Source: Chondrosia reniformis (taxonomy: Eukaryota; Porifera; Demospongiae; Chondrillida; Chondrillidae). Taken from it: 64,000 bases of DNA. The translations under genes and the position numbers were made by a program. The notes under the pieces were generated by a model. The model was given only the letters and a program-made list of their open reading frames with translations. It did no database searches and was not told the origin of the DNA. The stretch is taken from NCBI GenBank assembly GCA_947172415.1, contig OX359196.1, forward strand, positions 3,598,501-3,662,500, given 5' to 3'. This document shows, piece by piece, positions 36,690 to 49,141 of this stretch (position 1 is its first letter; the number at the start of each line of letters is the position of its first letter).

Positions 36690-37536
36690 ACCTGGTATGG
36701 CCTATGTAGCTCTCAGTCGCGTGCATACTCTAAATGGAGTGGCCCTACTGAACTTTGAGCCACAAAAGATGACAGCAAACAAGAGAGTTCATGTGGAAAT
36801 GGCAAGGCTGCGACAACAGTCTACTTGTGGTAGTGTATTCCAAAGTGACGGGCAGACATCAGATCTATTGGTTCAGAACTGCAAACGTCCTGACAAATTA
36901 AACAGTGAAAACAGGGCCAATCCTTTGGTGGAGGACAACAGTGCTGCATTGCATAGTGAGAAGCAGACAATCTCTACTAAAAATATGGATGATGAGTTAA
37001 ATGGCAAGCAGAAGCCTTCAGTAGTCCACATGGAAGTCAGTCAATCTGTACACTTAAATCCGATTGTTAGTGTTGATGCACAGCTGGTGTCCTCACTGAA
37101 AACGGCACTAGAAGTGATAGTAAATGAAAATAGTCCAACTGTTGAGTCAATAACAAAATGGGCAAACTCTCACAGCCATGAAATAGACTGTATTTTAAAA
37201 GTGATAAATATACCTTGCAGGGCTACATTTAGCAACTGTCATCTAGTAGATATTTTGGAAAAGGAAAAGATCTTTGCAGCTGTTACTTCTCAATATGTCC
37301 CAGTGTGCACTAAAGGAGATGGTAATTGCATATATAACATGCTTTCCCTATCACTTTCTGGTACTGAGCAATGTATGTGGCACTTGAGGTTGTTGACTGC
37401 TTATAGTATAATTGTACATCGAGAACGCATGATAAAAGTCATACAACCAGTTTCAGGAATACATATACCGCCAGGGGAACGAGAGCCTCTTGCAGTTGCT
37501 AAGGCAGCAGAGAGACAGCAGTTCACTCCAAGATAA
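36652..37536 (+). pseudogene. Helitron helicase motif VI and OTU-like domain
   Basis: The first 13 or so residues are out of frame. Then MAYVALSRVHTLNGVALL is PIF1 motif VI, followed by a tail of about 150 polar residues without recognisable motifs. Residues about 217-240 read VCTKGDGNCIYNMLSLSL. GDGNC at 37315-37329 is the catalytic Cys box of OTU cysteine proteases (deubiquitinase-like). The segment ends after HIPPGEREPLAVAKAAE. The OTU C-terminus follows in another frame. Whether the protease was ever active cannot be judged. Confidence 0.75.
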
Positions 37537-37558
37537 AGCATGAGGTGACCAATTTCAT

Positions 37559-37879
37559 TTGTATGCCCTAGCTCTGATTTTAAAAAGGCCTATCTGGTTG
37601 TATGGTGTGATGTGCAACAGAAGTCTCTATCATGAAGGGGAAAGGCTCCAACCAATTAAGCATGACATTACACAAGCTGAATTAAAAGATCTTTTTAAAA
37701 TGAGAGATAAGCGATTAAATAACAAATATTGCTATTGTCCTGACTCAGTCCTGGAAGATAAAGTGCACTTAAAGTTTTTTGGATTCCTCTCATTTCACTG
37801 CCTTACTTCCAGTAGAATCTGCAAAGGTTTCAACAGATTTTGCTCCATTTGCCACCTTTTTGTCACAGTGTGGTCCTAA
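37559..37879 (+). pseudogene. C-terminal continuation of the OTU-like domain
   Basis: Just before the ATG the frame reads DQFHLYALALILKRPIWLYG, which fits the second half of Helitron OTU domains (strand region after the Cys box). DITQAELKDLFKMRDKR and VHLKFFG follow. A catalytic His could not be picked out with confidence. A one- or two-base shift separates it from the Cys-box segment. The open frame ends before the 37900-37922 hairpin. Confidence 0.55.
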
Positions 37880-37899
37880 AGAATGATTAAAAGGAACAG

Positions 37900-37922
37900 T
37901 GCAGTGGCAATGGGCCACTGCA
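37900..37922 (+). other. 8-bp-stem hairpin after the Helitron coding region
   Basis: TGCAGTGG, 7-nt loop, CCACTGCA. Helitrons carry a short hairpin near the 3' end. No CTRR terminus directly follows, so it may be an internal or unrelated hairpin. In the mirror arm the loop differs by one base (CACTGGG for CAATGGG). Confidence 0.4.
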
Positions 37923-38763
37923 TTGGGATGTGATTAAAGACAACCGTGGTGGTGATATATACATTCACATTAATTGTCCAGCAATACAAGGTGTTGGTTT
38001 AAATGCATGCCTGTTAGTGATTGTGCAGGTTTTGTTTGCATGTTATAAGAGGCAATTTGTTTTGTATACTTTTTTATTGTTTGCATGTAGATGTGTTCAC
38101 ATACTTTTCTATTTCTATTGCAAAGAAGGATAAGGAGGAGTAATGTCACTCGTAAGCCAATTATTAATCATTTTTTAAATTGCAATGAATATTTAATCAT
38201 TTCAGGGAGATTTTCTTTAATTGCAAGTTATCCAGTTTTATAGCCACTTAAAGTTTATGTCTGCACAATAAGGAAAATGTAGATCAAGTTACACTTAGTG
38301 ATTCTGGAGATGTCATGGAAAAGAAGCATTTTATTTATTGTCATATGGTAAGTAGATGCTTTACACTATTGTTGGTTTGCAAACATCATACATTCAGTGT
38401 TAAAATCTCTTTCATTATACAGGAGAGACTAATTCTTGCAAACCCAAAATTGATAAACTGGACAAGTCATTTTGGAACCAGTCTGCTACTAATTTCTACA
38501 TGGTTATAGTCACTTACATTAACTTAACTCGGAACTTCAAGGTTTCTGGCAAATTTATTTTTCTCACTAACTTTTGGTAACACTCTTTTAGAGGCTGTGT
38601 TTATTAGTTCCATTTACTGTATTCATTTTTAAGTATTTCATTTCATATCATAGATATATATGATAATAGAAGTTGCAAAAATATAATACACATTCTACAA
38701 TTTACATCTTGAGAATATCTTAAGCTTAGAATATGGCAGAATACAAAATCATCCGAAAGCCGC
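37923..38763. other. AT-rich non-coding stretch between Helitron coding part and terminal hairpin
   Basis: No protein motif or tandem repeat was seen. It holds two short frames (37930-38133, 38315-38509) that look like chance. It is probably the Helitron 3' non-coding region, since satellite resumes right after the hairpin at 38764-38824. Confidence 0.45.
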
Positions 38764-38824
38764 CAAGTAGTTCGAGTGCGTGGGAGGCGGCAGCCCCCAC
38801 GACTTTTTTAACTCGAACTACTTG
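38764..38824. repeat. Nested hairpin at the Helitron/satellite boundary
   Basis: 14-bp perfect inverted arms CAAGTAGTTCGAGT (38764-38777) and ACTCGAACTACTTG (38811-38824) enclose a second, GC-rich stem CGTGGG/CCCACG. Satellite resumes within 10 bp. Subterminal inverted repeats of this size are known from Helentrons, so this may be the element end. The mirror is at 59321-59381. Confidence 0.6.
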
Positions 38825-38829
38825 TTTCT

Positions 38830-39893
38830 TTTGTCAGGTGACCCACCCGGGTTTCGAACCAGGACATCCTTGTACCCTGTATCCAGATGATTTCATACAT
38901 AACACCATCAGTCACGTGGGTCTCCCAATATATGTTGTAAATGTAGTCCTATTTATATATCACACACTTTTGACCTTACATATATATATTATATATAAGG
39001 TATTTCATGTACATATAAGATATATACTACATATATATAAGATATAAATATATAGAACATACATAAGATGAATACTTCTTTCTTTTTTCAGGTGACTCAG
39101 CCTGGTATCAAACCAGGGCATCCTCGTACCCTGTGTCCAGATGATGTCAACCGTAACACTATCGGTCACGTGAGTCACCCAATATATGTAGTAAATGAAG
39201 TCCCATTTATATAACACACACTTTAGACCTTCGATATATATGCAAAATATAAGATATAAAATATTCAAATATGATATATACTATATATATATTAGATATG
39301 AGATGTATAGAACATATATATGATGTACTTTTTTTCTTTTCTTAGGAGTTCTCAGCCAGTTATTGAACCAGGACATCCTCCTAGGCTGTAACCAGATGAT
39401 GTCAACCATAACACCATCAGTCACGTTGGTCACCCCATATATGATGTAAATGAAGTCCTATTTATTTATCACACACCTTTGACCTTATATATATGTGTAA
39501 TATATAAGATATGCAAAATTCATATAAGATATATACTATACATATATATAAGATATAAGATATATAGAACATATATAAGATCTTTATTTTTTCTTTATTC
39601 ATGTGACCCAGCCTGGTATCGAACCAAGGCATCCTTGTACCCTGTATCCAGATGATGTCATCCGTAACACCATCAGTCACATGGGTCTCCCAAAATATGT
39701 TGTAAATGAAGTCCTATTTATATATCACACACTTTTGACTTTACATATATATGTTATATATATGGTATTTCATGTACATATAAGATATATACTATATATA
39801 TATAAAATATAAGATATATAGAACATATATTAGATGTATACTTTTTTCTTACATATATATGTTTTATATAATATATATAAAAGATATATAATG
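38830..39893 (-). repeat. tRNA-like satellite array, block 9
   Basis: Four monomers and a partial one. The first monomer is a hybrid: its left part matches the unit mirrored at about 59290 and its right part matches the unit mirrored at about 57400. This marks where 1765 bp differ between the two arms. Confidence 0.9.
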
Positions 39894-41280
39894 AAGTGAT
39901 ATGGAGTAGTTGTTGCGATCATAATTAGTTAACTGATGTTTATTGAGCTACAGCAACAGGAATATTCTTTAGAATTGAACGTTTTGATCCTAAGGTCTTC
40001 ATCAGCAATAATGAAAAGAGGAGCACAAGTGTGTTTTAAATAGATGTTGGGTGGCAGGTGGTGAGTGATGATGTAATAGTGAATTGCGCCAAATATTAAT
40101 TAGGATGAAAAATAATTAAATAAGGTGGTAGTGTTAATTAATTAAGTGTGTCCTTCCAAATGGGATCCACATTCATTCCTAAGTCCATGTTCATGCAAGG
40201 TGTTTTCTGTATTAGTATAGCCTCCTTGATCTTTCTTCTGATTTTATGTTGTTCTTTCTGTAATACTTTAGCATTCTCCCATGAGATGTCATGCAAGGTT
40301 TCTTTAACATATACAACTAGAGAGTTGTTGGTGTCAATTTTTTGTACTGGCCTTTTATGTTCCTTCATCCTGTCAATGTTTAACCAATGTACACTTGTCC
40401 GCATCTGCAAGGTATTTCATAAATGACTCCTGTCTTCTGAGTCTCTGGTAGTGGTGTCTTAATCCTGGTCAATAGGGAGCGAAGAGTGTTAGTTGCCTTG
40501 TGTCTGATTCTCACTTCCAGTGGTCTGCAAACTCCTTGTAGGGTTTCACTTAAACCTTTGATGTAAGGTAAGCAGAGGACACGTTCTCCTTCTTTAATCA
40601 GATCATCATTCCTTCTTTTCTTCTTCTTTAGTGTTCTTCTTACAAGTCCTTCTGGGTAGCCATTGGCAATGAAGGTGGTTTTGATGTGTTCAAGTTCTCT
40701 TTGTAATGATTGTCCTTTGCATAGGTGTTCAGCCCTTTTTTGAGGCATAAGATGGTGCCAATCTTGGTGGACGGATGGTGATTAGAATTGTAGTGAATAT
40801 AGCTATCGGTATGTGTAGGCTTTCTGAACACACTGGTGTGGAATTGTTGTGAAACTCTTTCGACCAAGGCATCTAAGAAAGGAAATTGTCCTTGTTTTTC
40901 TTCCTCCATTGTGAATTTGATGTTGTCCTTAATAGAGTTGAGATGTTCGAGAAAACCTTTCAGTTGTTCTTTACCATGTCTCCATATTACAAAGGTGTCA
41001 TCCACATACCTTAGCCATATAGTTGGTTTCTTGGTGGTAGAGTTGATTGCTAAGTTCTCAAAATATTCCATATAAATGTTAGCAACTACTGGGGACAGGG
41101 GGAACCCATGGCAACCCCTTCAGTTTGTTGGTAGAAATTGCCCCCAAAGTTAAAGAAAGTTGTGGTAAGGCACTTCTTCAGTAAGTCAGAAATTATGTCG
41201 GGTGGTAGGTTTTTTCTCTCCACAAGAGTTGTGTCTTTGTGTAGTAGATCCGAAACAATGCTGATGGCTTCATTGAAGCT
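39894..41280 (-). mobile_element. Penelope-like element, 5'-truncated, left-arm copy
   Basis: Minus strand. It starts within the RT (just after the motif-A region, at the INEAISIVSDLL-like block near 41277). It keeps YVDDTFVIW, the KKKKRR linker, the GIY-YIG start and the WKD C-terminus (to 40138). It ends with a 3' tail of about 220 bp, about 120 bp longer than in the copy at 799-2206. Near 40004 on the minus strand lies CTGATGA...AAAACG, a hammerhead-core-like word. The frame is broken, with several breaks shared with the other copies. Left neighbour is tRNA-like satellite; right neighbour is the 13-bp minisatellite. Confidence 0.87.
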
Positions 41281-44088
41281 TTAACTGAAATGCACTATAC
41301 AACTAGTTCTACAACTAGGACATATAAATAGCACATACAACTAGTACATATAACCAGTACATACACATATAACTAGTACTTATAAACAGTACAAAAAACT
41401 AGAATATACACTAGTACATACAAATAGTAAATACAACTAGTGTACATACAACTACTAATTCAACTTCTACCCACAACTAGTACATATAACCAGTACATAC
41501 ACATATAACCAGTACATACAACTAGAACATACAACTAGGACATAAAATAGTAACGAGAACATACAACTAGTACATTGAGCTAATACATACAAATTGTACA
41601 TACTACTAGTACATGCAACTAGCACCTACAACTAGAAAATGGAATTAGTACATACGACGAGTACATACAATTAGGACCTACCTAGTACCTAGTATAACTA
41701 CTACTAGAACCTAAAACTAGTTCATAAAACTGGTACATACAACTAGTACGTATCACTGTTTACTTGTACATACAAATAGTATATATAACTAGTACATACA
41801 ACTAGTTCATACAACTAGTACATAAAAATAGTACATACAACTAGAACCTACAACAAGTATAAACCACTGTTTACTTGTACATACAAATAGTATATATAAC
41901 TAGTACATACAACTAGTTCATACAACTAGTACATAAAAATAGTACATACAACTAGAACATACAACTAGTAAAAACCACTGTTTACTAGTACATACAAAAA
42001 GTATATATAACTAGTACATACAAGTAGTACAAACAACTAGTACATACAACTAGTACCAACAACTAGTATATACGTAGTACCTAGCATAAATAATACTAAA
42101 ACTTTCCAACTAGTACATGCAGCTAGTACAAACAACAAGTACTTGCAATTATTACATACAATTAATATATATATAAATAGTCCATAAAACTAGTAAATAC
42201 AACTAGTATATACCATTGTTTACTAGTAATTACAAATAGTATATATAACTAGAACATACAACTAATACAAACAACTAGTACATACAACTAGTACATACAA
42301 CTAGTTAACAAAAGTAGGATTTAGTACAAACAACTAGTACATACGTAGTACCTAGTATAAATAATACTAGAACTTTCCAACTAGTACATGCAGCTAGTAC
42401 AAACAACTAGTACATGCAATTAGTACATATAATTAGTACATATAATTAGTACATACACCTTTAACTAGTATAGATAAATAGTATATACAACTGGGATATA
42501 CAACTAGTAAATGCAACTAGTATATACAAGTAGTTACTACTACATTCAGCTACTACATTGAACTAGTACGTCCATTTAGTTACTAGTACAAAGAACTATT
42601 ACATACAAATAGCACATAAAACCGGTAAATACACATATAACTAGTTCATATAAACAGTACATAAAACTAGAACATACAACTAGTACATACAGCTACTAAA
42701 TACAACGTTTACACACAACTAGTACATATAACCAATACATACACATAAACTAGTACATATATCTAGTGAATACAACTAGTACTTAAAACTAGAAACTAGT
42801 TCATACAAGTAGTACATAAATCTAGTAACTAGTAAATACAACTAGTACACACAACTAGTACATAAAAGTACTAAATACAACTATTACATACAACGGGTAC
42901 ATAAAACTAGTACATAAAACTACTGCATATAACTAGTACATACAACTAGTTACTATATCTAGTAAATGTAACTAGTCCATACAACAATTATTTACAACTA
43001 GTACATACATGTAGAACATATACCCAAATACAACTAGTACATACAACTAGTTCATACAAATATATTGAACATACAACTGCTACAAACAACTAGGACATAC
43101 AACTAGTACCTACTACAAGTAAATATAGCTAGTGCTAGTACATACAACTAGTACATACAACTAGTACATGCTACTAGTAACGAGTACATAAAACTAGTAC
43201 ATACAACTAATACATTCAATTAGTACCTAGAAATAGTATATAATAACTACTACATATAACTACTAGATAGAACGAGTACATAAAACTAGTACAAACAACT
43301 ACTACAAAGAACTAGTACTACAACTCGGACATACATAATTAGTATATAAAACTAGTACAAATACCTAGTATATACAACTAGTACATATAAATAAGTCATA
43401 TATCTAGTATATACACCTGGTACATACAACTAGAACATAAAACTAGTTCCTACAACTCGTACATATAACTAGAACTAGTACATAAAACTAGTACATACAA
43501 CTAGGACATAAAAATAGTAACGAGAAGATACATGCAAACAACCAGGACATAAAAATTGAGAACAAACAACTACTACATTAAACTAGTACAAACAACTTGT
43601 ACATACTGCTAGTACATACAACTAGTACCTACAACTAGTACATACAACTAGTACATACAAGTGGTACATACAACTAGTAGATACAATTAGTACACACAAG
43701 TAGTACATATAACAATTACACACAACTAGTACAAACAAATACTTCATACAGCTAGTACCTACTTATTACCTAGTATAACTACTAATAGAACCTACAACTA
43801 GTATATACAACTAGTACTTACAAATAGTACCAACCAATAGTACATACAACTAGTACATACAACTAGTAAGCACAACTAGTACCTACAAGTAGTAAATATA
43901 ACTAGTACATACAGCAATTACCCACAACTAGTACACACAACTAGTACATATATCTAGACCATGTAACCATCCATAATACTAGTACATACAACTACTACAT
44001 ATAACTAGTACGTACAATAAGTACATACACCTAGAACATACAACCAGTACATACAACTAGTACAAACAACTAGTTCTTACGAGTAGTA

Positions 44089-44336
44089 CATAGCCAAGGA
44101 TTCACAGAAGATCAAGATAAAGAAAAAGACAAAGACTCCCAGGATCACTGATGAAGGGTGGAATTCCCAGAAACGGCAGTCTGACCCAGTGGAGAAAAAG
44201 ATGAAAGAAAGGAAAAAAGGAAAAAGACTCCTGTATCTTCATCTAAAGCTCTCTTTAGGTTTAGTTCCCCTATAGGCTCTTTTTACAGAATAGGCATATA
44301 GCATGTAGGAAAATGGTATCTTAGATTTTTCATATA
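44089..44336 (+). other. Unique insert with a Lys-rich frame
   Basis: About 250 bp without minisatellite words. A plus-strand frame reads KDSQKIKIKKKTKTPRI, then EGWNSQKRQSDPVEKKMKE, over about 50 codons before it degenerates. This could be a captured exon of a Lys-rich nuclear protein, but no start, acceptor or family is clear. Mirror: about 52044-52290. Confidence 0.35.
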
Positions 44337-44513
44337 ACTAGTACACACAACTATTACATACAATTAGTACATACAACTAGAACAAACAACTATTACATAC
44401 AACTAGGATCTACCTAGTACCTAGAATAACTAGAACTAGAACCTACAACTTGTCCATACTTTTAGTATATACACCTAGAGCAAACAACTAGTACACACAG
44501 CTAGTTCATTCAA

Positions 44514-44851
44514 CTACCGTGGTTCGGGAAATTTTCGTGTTCGGAAATTTTCGTGGAAAAAATTTTCGTGTTAAAATATTTTTGTGGTCTGGGGGCTACC
44601 ACGAAAATTTATACACGTTACGTAATTACGTTGAGAAATAGAGGATTACGAAAGGGATCTCTGTGTTCGCGGCTTTCACGAAAGTGAGCCCTTTGGGTCC
44701 GGTAAACCGTCCTTGCGCTGCAGGTATCGCAGTAGAGCCATTTTGGCCGCGCTCAGCTGTGTTGCGTTTACATATATACGTAGATTGTACAACGTGTTAT
44801 TATTCGTTGTTAAAAATAGTTTAACAACGAAAATTTCCCGAACTACGGTAG
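44514..44851. mobile_element. 338-bp MITE with CTACCGTRGTTCGGGAAATT ends
   Basis: Terminal inverted repeats of about 25 bp with one or two mismatches: CTACCGTGGTTCGGGAAATT on the left, CTACCGTAGTTCGGGAAATT on the right strand. The left end has a tandem AATTTTCGTG run; the centre is GC-richer (GGGTCCGGTAAACCG). No coding capacity. Inserted in the minisatellite. Mirror: 51528-51865. Confidence 0.75.
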
Positions 44852-45824
44852 TACAAAGAACTAGTACATTTACCTAGTACCAACCTAGTACTTAGTATAA
44901 CTAGTACTATAACCTACAACTAGTACAAACATCTAGTACATACAAATAGTACAAACCAATAGTTCATACAACTAGTTACTAGTACATACAAGTAGTACCT
45001 ACAACAAGGAAATATAACTATTACATACAACAACTATCCACAATTAGTACAACCAACTAGCACATATAACTAGTACACACAGCTAGTAGGTACAACTAGT
45101 ACACTAAAGTAGTACATATAACAATTACACACAACTAGTACATACAAATGGTAAAGAGAATAGTATATACAAATAGTACATACACATAGTACATACAACT
45201 AGTACACACAACCAGTTCACACAACTAGTTCACACAACTAGTACATAAAACTAGTACAAACAACTAGTTCATACAACTAGTACAAACAACTAGTACATAC
45301 AACTAGTACATACAACTAGTACAAACAACTAGTTCATACAACTAGTACAAACAACTAGTACAAACAACTAGTACATACAACTAGAACAAACAACTATTAC
45401 ATACAACTAGAATCTACCTAGTACCTAGAATAACTAGAACTAGAACCTACAACTTGTCCATACTTTTAGCATATACACCTAGAGCAAACAACTAGTACAG
45501 AAAATTAGTTAGTAGTACATACAACTAGTACACACAACTAGTACACACAACCAGTTCACACAACTAGTTCACACAAATAGTACATACAACTAGTACAAAC
45601 AACTAGTTCATACAACTAGTACAAACAACTAGTACATACAACCATTACATACAACTAGTACAAACAACTAGTTCATACAACTAGTACAAACAACTAGTAC
45701 ATACAACTACTACAAACAACTAGTACATACAACTAGTACATACAACTAGTACATACAACTAGTACAAACAACTAGTACATACAACTAGTACAAACAACTA
45801 GTATATACAATAATTACTCAAAAC

Positions 45825-46048
45825 TGGGGCGATGGATACCGGGGAAATGGTAGAAACCGTGAAAATGGCTGTGGAGGCTTATGATAAAGCCATAAAACTA
45901 GCATGCAGCTTTCTATTTAAATTTGCGTATGGCTGTCCTATTGTGTGAACGTCTGAAAACAGCGACAGAGAGTGAAAAATGGCGGCACGCAAGCAAAAAT
46001 GGCAAACAGTAAGGCGAGCTAAGACTGGTCAGCCTTAAGTGCATCAAT
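45825..46048 (+). other. Unique insert in the minisatellite
   Basis: About 220 bp of non-repeat DNA with a 38-codon frame from ATG 45832 (MDTGEMVETVKMAVEAYDKA...). CATTTTTG and AAAATGGC words recur near both ends, but no clean inverted repeat was confirmed. Unidentified. Mirror: about 50332-50555. Confidence 0.35.
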
Positions 46049-46640
46049 ATACAACTAGTACATATAGGTAGTACATACAACTAGTACACACAACAAGTAC
46101 ATACAAATTGTACACACAACTAGTACAAGCAACTAGTGCATACACCTAGTACCTACCTAGTACCTAGTATAACTAGTAACACAACCTAAAATTTGTACAT
46201 TCAACTAGTACATAAAACTAGTACATACAACAAGTACATATAACTAGTAGATACAACTAGTTCATATAACCACTACATACAATATAGCTAGTACACAAAA
46301 ATTGTAGATACAACTAGAACATATTACTAGTACAAACAACTTTTAAATACAACTAGAACATTTGACTAGTACATACAACTAGTACATAAAACTAATACAA
46401 ACAAATATATAAAACAAACAACAAATACAAACTTGTACCTACCTAGTACCTACTATAACTAGTTCTAGAACCTACAACTAGTTCAAACAGTTAGTACATA
46501 CAACTAGTTCACACAACTAGTACATGCAACTAGTATATTCCACTAGTACCTACTTTTACCTGGTGTAACTAGTATTATAACCTACAACGTGTACATACAC
46601 CTAGTACATACAACTAGTACATACAACTAGTACATATAAC

Positions 46641-47003
46641 TAATCGCTAGTGGAACGTTTCCACACTTCCGAAAATTTTCAATAAAAGTCCCTAACTAAC
46701 ACTCTTTTTCAATTTAATCTATTTTACTTTAGAAACTTCGTATCGCTAAACAAATTGTATAGAATAAAAGCGCTATTCTTTCTTAATAATTTGGCTACAA
46801 CAGTCTCAAGATTGAAAGTTTAAAGGAGAAGGTAAGCGGCTGTAAGTGATTGGTGCCAAATCGCCAAAAATGTTTTTTTGGACAGTGGAACATGCAAATA
46901 TAGAATAAATGGTGACACCAATCTATGAAGGATTATGATATCTAATGATTGAATGTATATTCCTTTTAAATTCCCTTTAGTGTTTTAATTATAATCGAAA
47001 ACG
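46641..47003. mobile_element. Truncated copy of the central TIR element (left arm)
   Basis: Reverse complement of 49376-49738. It starts with CTAGTGGAACGTTTCCAC and breaks off at ...AATCGAAAACG, where the inverted duplication ends. Only about 360 of the roughly 1280 bp are present. Confidence 0.8.
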
Positions 47004-48453
47004 GACGTCCTACAACCTACAACTTGTATATACAACTAGTACATATGTACATATATACTAGGTAGTAGGTGGGTACTAGTTGAATGTTCTAGTTCTGTGC
47101 ACTAGTTGTAGGTACTAGGTTTATGGACTAGTTGTACGTACCTGTAGTGTGTACTAGTTGTATGTACTCACTAGTTGTATGTACCAGTTGTATATACTAG
47201 TACTAGCTATATCTACTAGTTGTAGGTAGTTGTTGTATGTACTAGTTGTATGTAGTAGCTGTATGTATTAATTGTATATACTAGTTGTATGCACTAGTTG
47301 AATGTAATAGTTGTAAGTACTGGTTTTATGGATAGTACTAGTTGAATGTACTAGTTGTATGTACCATTTGTATGTACTAGTTGTATTTACCAGTTGGATG
47401 TACTAATTGTAGGTACTAGGTATTTGTACTCTTTATATGTACTAGTTATATGTGTATGTAAAAGTTATATAGTAGTTGTGTGTACGACCTAAATGAACAA
47501 GTTGTATCAACTAGTTGTATGTACTAGTAGTTTGCACAAGTTGTAGGTTGTAGTACTAGTTATACTAGGTACTGGGTAGGTACCTGTTGTATGTACTAGT
47601 TGCTAGTTCTAGTTGTGTTCACTTTGTGTATGTACTACTTGAATGAAGTAATTGTATGTACTAGTTGTAGGTACTAGTATGATGGATTAATTGTATCTAC
47701 TAGTTGTATGTACTAGTTGTATGAACTAGTTGTATGTACTAGCTATGGACTAGTTGTATGTAATAGTTGTATGTACTGATTGTATGGATTACCTATGTAC
47801 TAGTTGTATGTAACAGTTGCGTGTACTAGTTTTATGTACTCGTTCTATGTACTAGGTATATGTTCTAGTTTTAGTACTAGTTATATGTACTAGTTGTATG
47901 TACTATATAGTACTATGTATTATTTGTATGTATCTGTTATATGTACTATTTCTATGTAGTTGTTGTGTGTACTAGTTATATATACTAGTTTTATGTCGTA
48001 GTGGTGTGTACTAGTTGCTTGTTCTAATTGTGTGTACTAGTTTTATGTACTAGTTGTGTGAACTAGTTGTATGTAGTACTTGTATATACTTGTTGTAAGT
48101 TCTAGTTGTAGTACTAGTTGTATGTACTAGTTATATGTACTATTTATATGTACTTGTTATATGTGTATGAACTACTTATAGGTAGTAGTTGTGTGTACTA
48201 GTTATATGTACTAGTTGTATGGACTAGTTGAATGTCCTTTTTGTATATACTAGTTGTATGTACAAGTTGTAGGTTGTATTATTAGTTATACTCGGTACTA
48301 GGTCGGTACTAGTAGTATGTACTAGTTATATGTACTCGTTATATGTGTATGTACTAGTTATATGTAGTAGTTGTGTGTACTAGTTATATGAACTGTTTAT
48401 ATGTACTAGTTATATTTGTATATACTAGGCTTATGTACTAGTTGTATTTATTG
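47004..48453. repeat. 13-bp minisatellite, central array in reversed orientation
   Basis: About 1.4 kb of TACTAGTTGTATG units (reverse complement of the left array). It follows a short GACGTCCTACAACC junction. It is not a mirror of the left array at close identity, so it belongs to the spacer between the arms. It ends at the left end of the central TIR element. Confidence 0.85.
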
Positions 48454-48700
48454 CATGTGGAACATGTCTACGAATATTTGATTTTGTGAATTGTCATATT
48501 AGTGCCTACTGAGGGGTCACATTCCAGGTGGAAGTGTCTCTAGCATGTGACCTACGCATGAAGCGGAGCACTCGCCCACTGAAACGTCACGAATCATCAT
48601 TAGTTGTTATCGATGTTAAATTATCAATTGAGAAAACTTATGTGCAATTCATATAGGAAGGAGGAGGAAGGCCCATAAAGTCCTACAGGACTTTTGATTA

Positions 48701-48900
48701 NNNNNNNNNNNNNNNNNNNNNNNNNNNNNNNNNNNNNNNNNNNNNNNNNNNNNNNNNNNNNNNNNNNNNNNNNNNNNNNNNNNNNNNNNNNNNNNNNNNN
48801 NNNNNNNNNNNNNNNNNNNNNNNNNNNNNNNNNNNNNNNNNNNNNNNNNNNNNNNNNNNNNNNNNNNNNNNNNNNNNNNNNNNNNNNNNNNNNNNNNNNN
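48701..48900. other. Assembly gap, 200 N
   Basis: Exactly 200 undefined bases, a fixed-size scaffolding gap rather than a measured length. Frames drawn across it are meaningless. Confidence 0.99.
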
Positions 48901-49141
48901 TACTTCGTTAATTGCTCATACATTTTTGTCACAGATAATTACATAAATATTAGTAGACATGCAATATGCTTACTGTTTCCACTTACCTCTTGCGACAACA
49001 AAAAACTTCGATCAATGAAACTGTATCGCTCCCTTGAAGCCTTACTTGACATATCAACTTCGGAAGTCTAATGTTTGTTAATGTTTTACCAAATATTTGG
49101 GTACATATGCAAGTCATAAGACGTCATTGTATGATGGCTAA

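Larger units (their letters stand above)
34928..37922 (+). mobile_element. Decayed Helitron (Helentron-like) fragment: PIF1 helicase plus OTU domain
   Basis: Carries the linker between Rep and helicase, the PIF1-family helicase and an OTU-like domain, but no Rep (HUH) domain: the 5' part is missing. Helitrons move by rolling-circle transposition, and OTU domains occur in Helentron-type relatives (family knowledge). The helicase frame keeps its register from 34926 to 36689 but holds one TAA (35364) and four TGA (35403, 35916, 36066, 36237) codons. Frameshifts follow near 36680 and 37540. A hairpin TGCAGTGG/CCACTGCA closes the segment at 37900-37922. Confidence 0.82.
41285..46640. repeat. 13-bp minisatellite CTAGTACATACAA, left array
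   Basis: About 5.3 kb of tandem, degenerate 13-mers. Common variants are ACAAACAA, ATATAACC and a longer unit around ACCTACCTAGTACCTAGTATAACTA (quoted here only as its repeating CCTAGTA words) that recurs every few hundred bases. Four non-repetitive stretches are embedded (44089, 44514, 45825, 46641). It is flanked by a Penelope fragment and a TIR element. No ORF of note. Confidence 0.92.
34145..47003 (+). repeat. Left arm of a giant inverted duplication
   Basis: Its reverse complement forms 49376-64000. Up to about 39000, paired positions sum to 98145; beyond that they sum to about 96380, giving one 1765-bp length difference. In the Helitron and Penelope parts only a handful of base changes were noticed over several kilobases. 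The outer limit is unknown because the right arm runs off the window. Confidence 0.93.

Noticed and set aside
38133-38720. Short frames after the Helitron (37930-38133, 38315-38509) as genes
   Set aside because: Low-complexity, no motifs, and no codon character different from the flanking AT-rich sequence.
48624-49071. Frames crossing the N block (48624-48932 minus, 48694-49071 plus)
   Set aside because: They consist mostly of undefined residues; only the part after 48901 is real sequence and it has no recognised domain.
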